Below, in pieces: positions 4,919 to 7,227 of a stretch of DNA of 7,227 nucleotides (the stretch's first letter is position 1; each line of letters opens with the position of its first letter). The notes under the pieces are model-generated. The model saw nothing but the letters and a program-made list of their open reading frames with translations, did not search any database and had not been told where the DNA came from. The translations under genes were made by a program, and so were the position numbers. Origin of the DNA: Candidatus Sungbacteria bacterium RIFCSPLOWO2_01_FULL_47_10 (GTDB lineage: Bacteria; Patescibacteriota; Minisyncoccia; Sungbacterales; GWA2-42-14); assembly GCA_001820675.1 (NCBI GenBank), contig MHQO01000013.1:10722-17948 (forward strand), in the 5' to 3' direction.

Positions 4919-5273
4919 AGACCTGTCGCTCTATATCCGATCCCTGGCACAGCAACACCCATCGTATTCGTTCTTCGCGCTTACCATGCGTGATGACGCT
5001 CCGAATTTCATTAAGGACTCTGCTGACAAAAAAATCGCATCGGCTGTCAGACAGGAAATCAATGGAGGAAAAAGGGTTGTTGACCTTCCCTTCCTCCTTT
5101 CATCCGGCGGACGGGAACATGAAATTAGGCGTATTCTTTCCGGTATGGAATTTACCCTGTCATCTCCTCTTATGCCGCATTCGGAAATTTTGAAATGGCT
5201 GTCGGAACAAATCGACGCCGGACACCGGCAATTGGCGGATGGGGCGGCACAAAAATGCCGGTCCTTTCACTAA
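4842..5273 (+). CDS. C-terminal CbiX-like lobe (second half of the split two-lobe protein)
   Basis: The ORF of 143 residues begins with ATG at 4842 inside the A8 tract and overlaps the upstream frame by 77 nt. Its content is a second CbiX-type lobe. It starts almost at once with 'VFLIAHGPVTENDTGAWL' (strand plus His), then 'FFALTMRDDAPNFI', a helix, 'GKRVVDLPFLLSSGGREHEI' (the P.lls.GG loop with a His), and 'LMPHSEILKWLSEQI' at the end. Two-lobe CbiX proteins of roughly 250-340 residues are normal in bacteria, so the two frames together make one expected protein. Either the gene is frameshifted (naturally or in the assembly), or this lobe is translated from its own start using GGTGAG at 4828-4833 and assembles with the first lobe. 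It lacks its own signal peptide, so as a separate protein it would stay in the cytoplasm, unlike the lipidated first lobe. That favours a fused product. The last ~14 residues are probably a variable tail. Two hairpins follow the stop codon. Confidence 0.75.
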   Translation: MTEKKTSVFLIAHGPVTENDTGAWLEDLSLYIRSLAQQHPSYSFFALTMRDDAPNFIKDSADKKIASAVRQEINGGKRVVDLPFLLSSGGREHEIRRILSGMEFTLSSPLMPHSEILKWLSEQIDAGHRQLADGAAQKCRSFH

Positions 5274-5276
5274 CAC

Positions 5277-5299
5277 AACCGCTTTTTCAAAGCGGTTTT
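5277..5299 (+). terminator. Intrinsic terminator after the CbiX-like gene
   Basis: AACCGCTTT pairs with AAAGCGGTT around a 3-nt loop (TTC), followed by TTATA. It starts 4 nt after the TAA at 5271-5273. The 9-bp stem is perfect; the T-tail is short. Confidence 0.7.
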
Positions 5300-5306
5300 A
5301 TAAAAG

Positions 5307-5334
5307 AAAAATTCCCTTCAAAAAGGGAATTTTT
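5307..5334. terminator. Bidirectional terminator between convergent genes
   Basis: A 12-bp perfect stem (AAAAATTCCCTT and its complement) with a 4-nt loop has A-tracts on its left and T-tracts on its right, so it works in both directions. On the plus strand it backs up the terminator at 5277. On the minus strand it lies 12 nt after the RRM-protein stop, and the transcript would end in TTTTTCTTTT. Confidence 0.8.
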
Positions 5335-5346
5335 CAAAAAGATTTT

Positions 5347-5661
5347 TTAGTAACGATCCCGCCGGCCTCCGCCATATCCGTCCCGGTTAAATCCTCCGGT
5401 GCGGGGGCGCGCTTCCTGCGGACGCGCTTCATTCACGACAATGCTTCTTCCGTCCATTTCCTTGCCGTTAAACATTTCAATCGCCTTCTGTGCCTCTTCT
5501 TCCGTTGCCATTTCCACAAAACCGAATCCTTTTGATCTGCCGGACATTCTGTCCATAATGATCGTCGCGGATTCAACGGTTCCAGCTTGAGAAAACGTAT
5601 CTTTTAACGTATCTTCCGTGGTTCCGTATGACAATCCACCGACGTATAATTTCTTTGCCAT
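5347..5661 (-). CDS. RRM-domain RNA-binding protein with Gly/Arg tail
   Basis: 104 residues from the ATG at 5661. A single RNA recognition motif fills residues about 4-80, with RNP2 'LYVGGL' (5-10) and RNP1 'KGFGFVEM' (44-51). The aromatic residues that stack on RNA bases, Tyr6, Phe46 and Phe48, are all present. The tail (81-104) is rich in Arg, Gly and Pro, ending in GYGGGRRDRY, like cyanobacterial and other bacterial glycine-rich RRM proteins. These bind single-stranded RNA; in cyanobacteria several are cold-induced, and here the function is inferred by family only. The frame extends four codons upstream to a TTG (5673), but the ATG gives the family-typical M-A-K-K-L-Y-V-G start. Only a weak GGA-type ribosome site is present. 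It has its own promoter with a perfect -35 box at 5769-5797, a leader of about 100 nt, and a strong terminator at 5307-5334, so it is monocistronic. Confidence 0.93.
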   Translation of the reverse strand: MAKKLYVGGLSYGTTEDTLKDTFSQAGTVESATIIMDRMSGRSKGFGFVEMATEEEAQKAIEMFNGKEMDGRSIVVNEARPQEARPRTGGFNRDGYGGGRRDRY

Positions 5662-5768
5662 ATGATTGTCCAACTTAACTAATTAACAATTCGACCGATC
5701 TTTACTACCCTCAAAATTACGCAATGCGAAAAAGAGGAATCAAGACCTACCTAATATACTACAAAGGA

Positions 5769-5797
5769 AGTGTATCAAACCGGCAACCCGGTGTCAA
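5769..5797 (-). promoter_or_regulatory. Promoter of the RRM protein gene with inverted repeat in the spacer
   Basis: On the minus strand, consensus TTGACA (5792-5797) and TACACT (5769-5774) are 17 nt apart. The spacer contains ACCGG-N4-CCGGT (5779-5792), which may be an operator or, as RNA, a weak terminator stem for the upstream M23/PGB gene, whose stop is 14 nt before the -35 box. The predicted start near 5762 leaves a 5' leader of about 100 nt. Confidence 0.6.
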
Positions 5798-5811
5798 TAG
5801 CATACCTTGTC

Positions 5812-7227
5812 CTATCGGGCATTTAGGGAAGCGCGCGTTTTCGGCCCCACGATCCCAATCGGCTCAATCCCGCGAGCGGCCTGATAACGCATAACCGCGG
5901 ACTTGGTAATCGGCCCAAAATACCCGGTCGCGGAGTATGTGAAAAAACCAAAGGATGTTAATGCAATCTGAAGCTGTCGCACGGCTTCTCCCCGCGCCCC
6001 CTCCTCAAGGTCTCCGGTAAAAACGTACCCTGTTGGTGACGGTACGGCACCCTGCTGCCGAAGAGAAGGTGCGGGGGCAGAGGAGGAAGATGGAACTGAA
6101 AATGGAATGCTTGTCCCGTTCAATGCGGCGCGCGTTTGCGGACCCACCACACCCACCGGATCGATCCCCCGCGATCTCTGAAACCGAGTAACCGCATCCC
6201 GCGTCAAAGAGTCATAGATTCCCGTAATATACGTTGATGTATAAAATCCGAGTTCTTTGAGTCTTGCCTGCAGTTCATCAACCTCCCGGCCTTTCATGCC
6301 GGACTCAAGGTCGGATATGAACGTAAGCGACCCCATTGTCAGAAGATCCTGCTCCATCGCCGCTCTCGTGTGCGGGCCGACAACTCCTACCGGATCCATC
6401 CCGTGTGCCGTCTGAAACCGAATAACCGCCGCCTTTGTAATGGGACCGAAGTAATCGGTAATGAGTGACGATGTGTAATATCCGAGCTTTCGCAAATTCA
6501 CTTGAAGTGCGGTGACCTCCGGACCCCGCGCACCTTCGGAAAGTGCCTCATTGGTTTCATGTTCATCATCAATGCCCGCGACCGGCTCCGGCGAGGGTTC
6601 CACGAATCCCGTTCCTATATTGAGAAGCAAACGGGTCGGATAGTCCGTGCGGCCTGTCGCATCAAGTCCGTATGCGCGCTGAAGACGGATCACGGAGTCT
6701 TTTGTTATTGAGTCAAAATAATCGGTAATATATGCGGATGTATAATATCCGTCTTTTTGGAGCTTAGCCTGGAGAAGTTGAACCATATCTCCCCGGTCAC
6801 CAAAGACAAGTTCCCGCGTTATAGCATCGCGATATACCGGATCAAAATCTATTTCATGTCTCTCTTCATATGTAACCGTTCCCGGGGGCGGTTCCGGGGC
6901 CACAGTCAGGCCTGCCGCAGAAAGAAGACTGTCGTATGGATTGATATGCATTCCGCGGGGGTCCTCTATTTCAAAATGCAGGTGCGGCGGGGTTTCTTCA
7001 GCGTTCCCGGAATCCCCAACCCATCCGATAAACTGTCCCTTTGAAACCCTCACTCCGTTCTCAATCTCCGGCGCATACGCATGTCCTTCTCCCCCCTTTC
7101 CGTCGTCCGTTCCGGGTGTATCGTTATTTAAATGAAGATAATTATAGGTATAACCATCCGTATCACGGACTTCAATCGCATATCCCCATGACGCCTCCGG
7201 AGAAACGACATACGTAACAACTCCGTC
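5812..7227 (-). CDS. M23 family peptidase with four peptidoglycan-binding repeats, N-terminus cut by window edge
   Basis: The frame is open from the right edge to the TAG at 5812-5814 (471 codons visible), so the start lies outside the window. The visible N-terminal part is the C-terminal half of an M23 (lysostaphin/LytM-type) zinc metallopeptidase. It has a 'WGYAIEVRDTDGYTYNYLHLN' region with the YxHL His at visible residue 32, then 'GQFIGWVGDSGNAEETPPHLHFEI' with the H-x-H pair at 82-84. The first zinc motif (HxxxD) would lie upstream of the edge. A Pro-rich linker leads to four peptidoglycan_binding_1-type repeats (visible residues about 141-203, 228-292, 306-370, 406-469). Repeats 2-4 end in 'G.VGP.TRA', and linkers are Pro/Ser/Glu-rich. 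It likely cleaves or remodels peptidoglycan at the cell surface. A GTG at 7053 is in frame but would cut through the peptidase domain, so it is not the start. Repeat 1 lacks the VGP motif (DATGRTDYPTR) and is the most diverged. Confidence 0.92.
   Translation of the reverse strand, partial: DGVVTYVVSPEASWGYAIEVRDTDGYTYNYLHLNNDTPGTDDGKGGEGHAYAPEIENGVRVSKGQFIGWVGDSGNAEETPPHLHFEIEDPRGMHINPYDSLLSAAGLTVAPEPPPGTVTYEERHEIDFDPVYRDAITRELVFGDRGDMVQLLQAKLQKDGYYTSAYITDYFDSITKDSVIRLQRAYGLDATGRTDYPTRLLLNIGTGFVEPSPEPVAGIDDEHETNEALSEGARGPEVTALQVNLRKLGYYTSSLITDYFGPITKAAVIRFQTAHGMDPVGVVGPHTRAAMEQDLLTMGSLTFISDLESGMKGREVDELQARLKELGFYTSTYITGIYDSLTRDAVTRFQRSRGIDPVGVVGPQTRAALNGTSIPFSVPSSSSAPAPSLRQQGAVPSPTGYVFTGDLEEGARGEAVRQLQIALTSFGFFTYSATGYFGPITKSAVMRYQAARGIEPIGIVGPKTRASLNAR
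5821..6807 (-). repeat. Four tandem peptidoglycan-binding repeats within the M23 gene
   Basis: Protein-level repeats of about 63-65 residues encoded at 6619-6807, 6352-6546, 6118-6312 and 5821-6012. Each has G-x-x-G/R...LQ.xL...G[YF][YF]T near its start and IT/LT-K/R-x-[AS]V-x-R-[FLY]Q in the middle. Spacers are of unequal length (24, 13 and 35 residues), so this is an old domain duplication rather than a recent perfect DNA repeat. Confidence 0.88.

Noticed and set aside
5662..5673. TTG start for the RRM protein
   Set aside because: The ATG four codons later gives the family-typical N-terminus.
7051..7053. GTG as start of the M23/PGB gene
   Set aside because: The frame continues open to the window edge with clear M23 sequence upstream of this codon.

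Overview
The window looks like a piece of a Candidate Phyla Radiation (Patescibacteria, Parcubacteria-like) chromosome. This is inferred from gene content and remembered sequence character, not from a database search. The pointers are a DUF1573 exported protein, a small Cys/His membrane protein, a divergent class-2-like dihydroorotate dehydrogenase with a Cys active-site motif, a membrane-anchored CHRD-like/cupredoxin fusion, a stand-alone RRM protein with a Gly/Arg tail, and an M23 peptidase with four peptidoglycan-binding repeats. Genes are short and closely packed, the standard genetic code fits, and UGA is used as stop. I saw no tRNA, rRNA, CRISPR array, transposase or phage gene, and no gene-free stretch longer than 300 bases.

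Layout, left to right. Positions 1-1790 hold four minus-strand genes, read from right to left: a two-segment or hairpin membrane protein of unknown function (1350-1790), a DUF167/YggU protein (1027-1245), a small two-TM Cys/His protein starting 3 nt after it (583-1023), and a DUF1573 protein cut by the left edge (1-491). Positions 1918-4062 hold pyrD and, upstream of it on the same strand, the CHRD-like/cupredoxin protein. Positions 4063-4252 are a divergent promoter region. On the plus strand, 4253-5273 encodes a lipoprotein with two CbiX-like (sirohydrochlorin chelatase family) lobes, split into two reading frames at A8/A9 tracts. Two hairpins follow (5277-5334), the second symmetrical enough to terminate both strands. 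Beyond them the minus strand resumes with an RRM RNA-binding protein (5347-5661) and an M23/4xPGB cell-wall protein running off the right edge (5812-7227).

The most interesting part is the divergent pair in the centre. A membrane-anchored blue-copper-type protein and a lipoprotein of the metal/tetrapyrrole chelatase family face away from each other. Each has a candidate promoter carrying a near-identical 11-base element just downstream of the -35 box, in inverted orientation (4105-4115 and 4191-4201). This suggests a co-regulated cell-surface metal-handling module, which is inference. The chelatase-like gene also has a possible slippage or frameshift site between its two lobes. The remaining genes are mostly envelope proteins (M23/PGB, DUF1573, small membrane proteins) or housekeeping (PyrD, DUF167, RRM).
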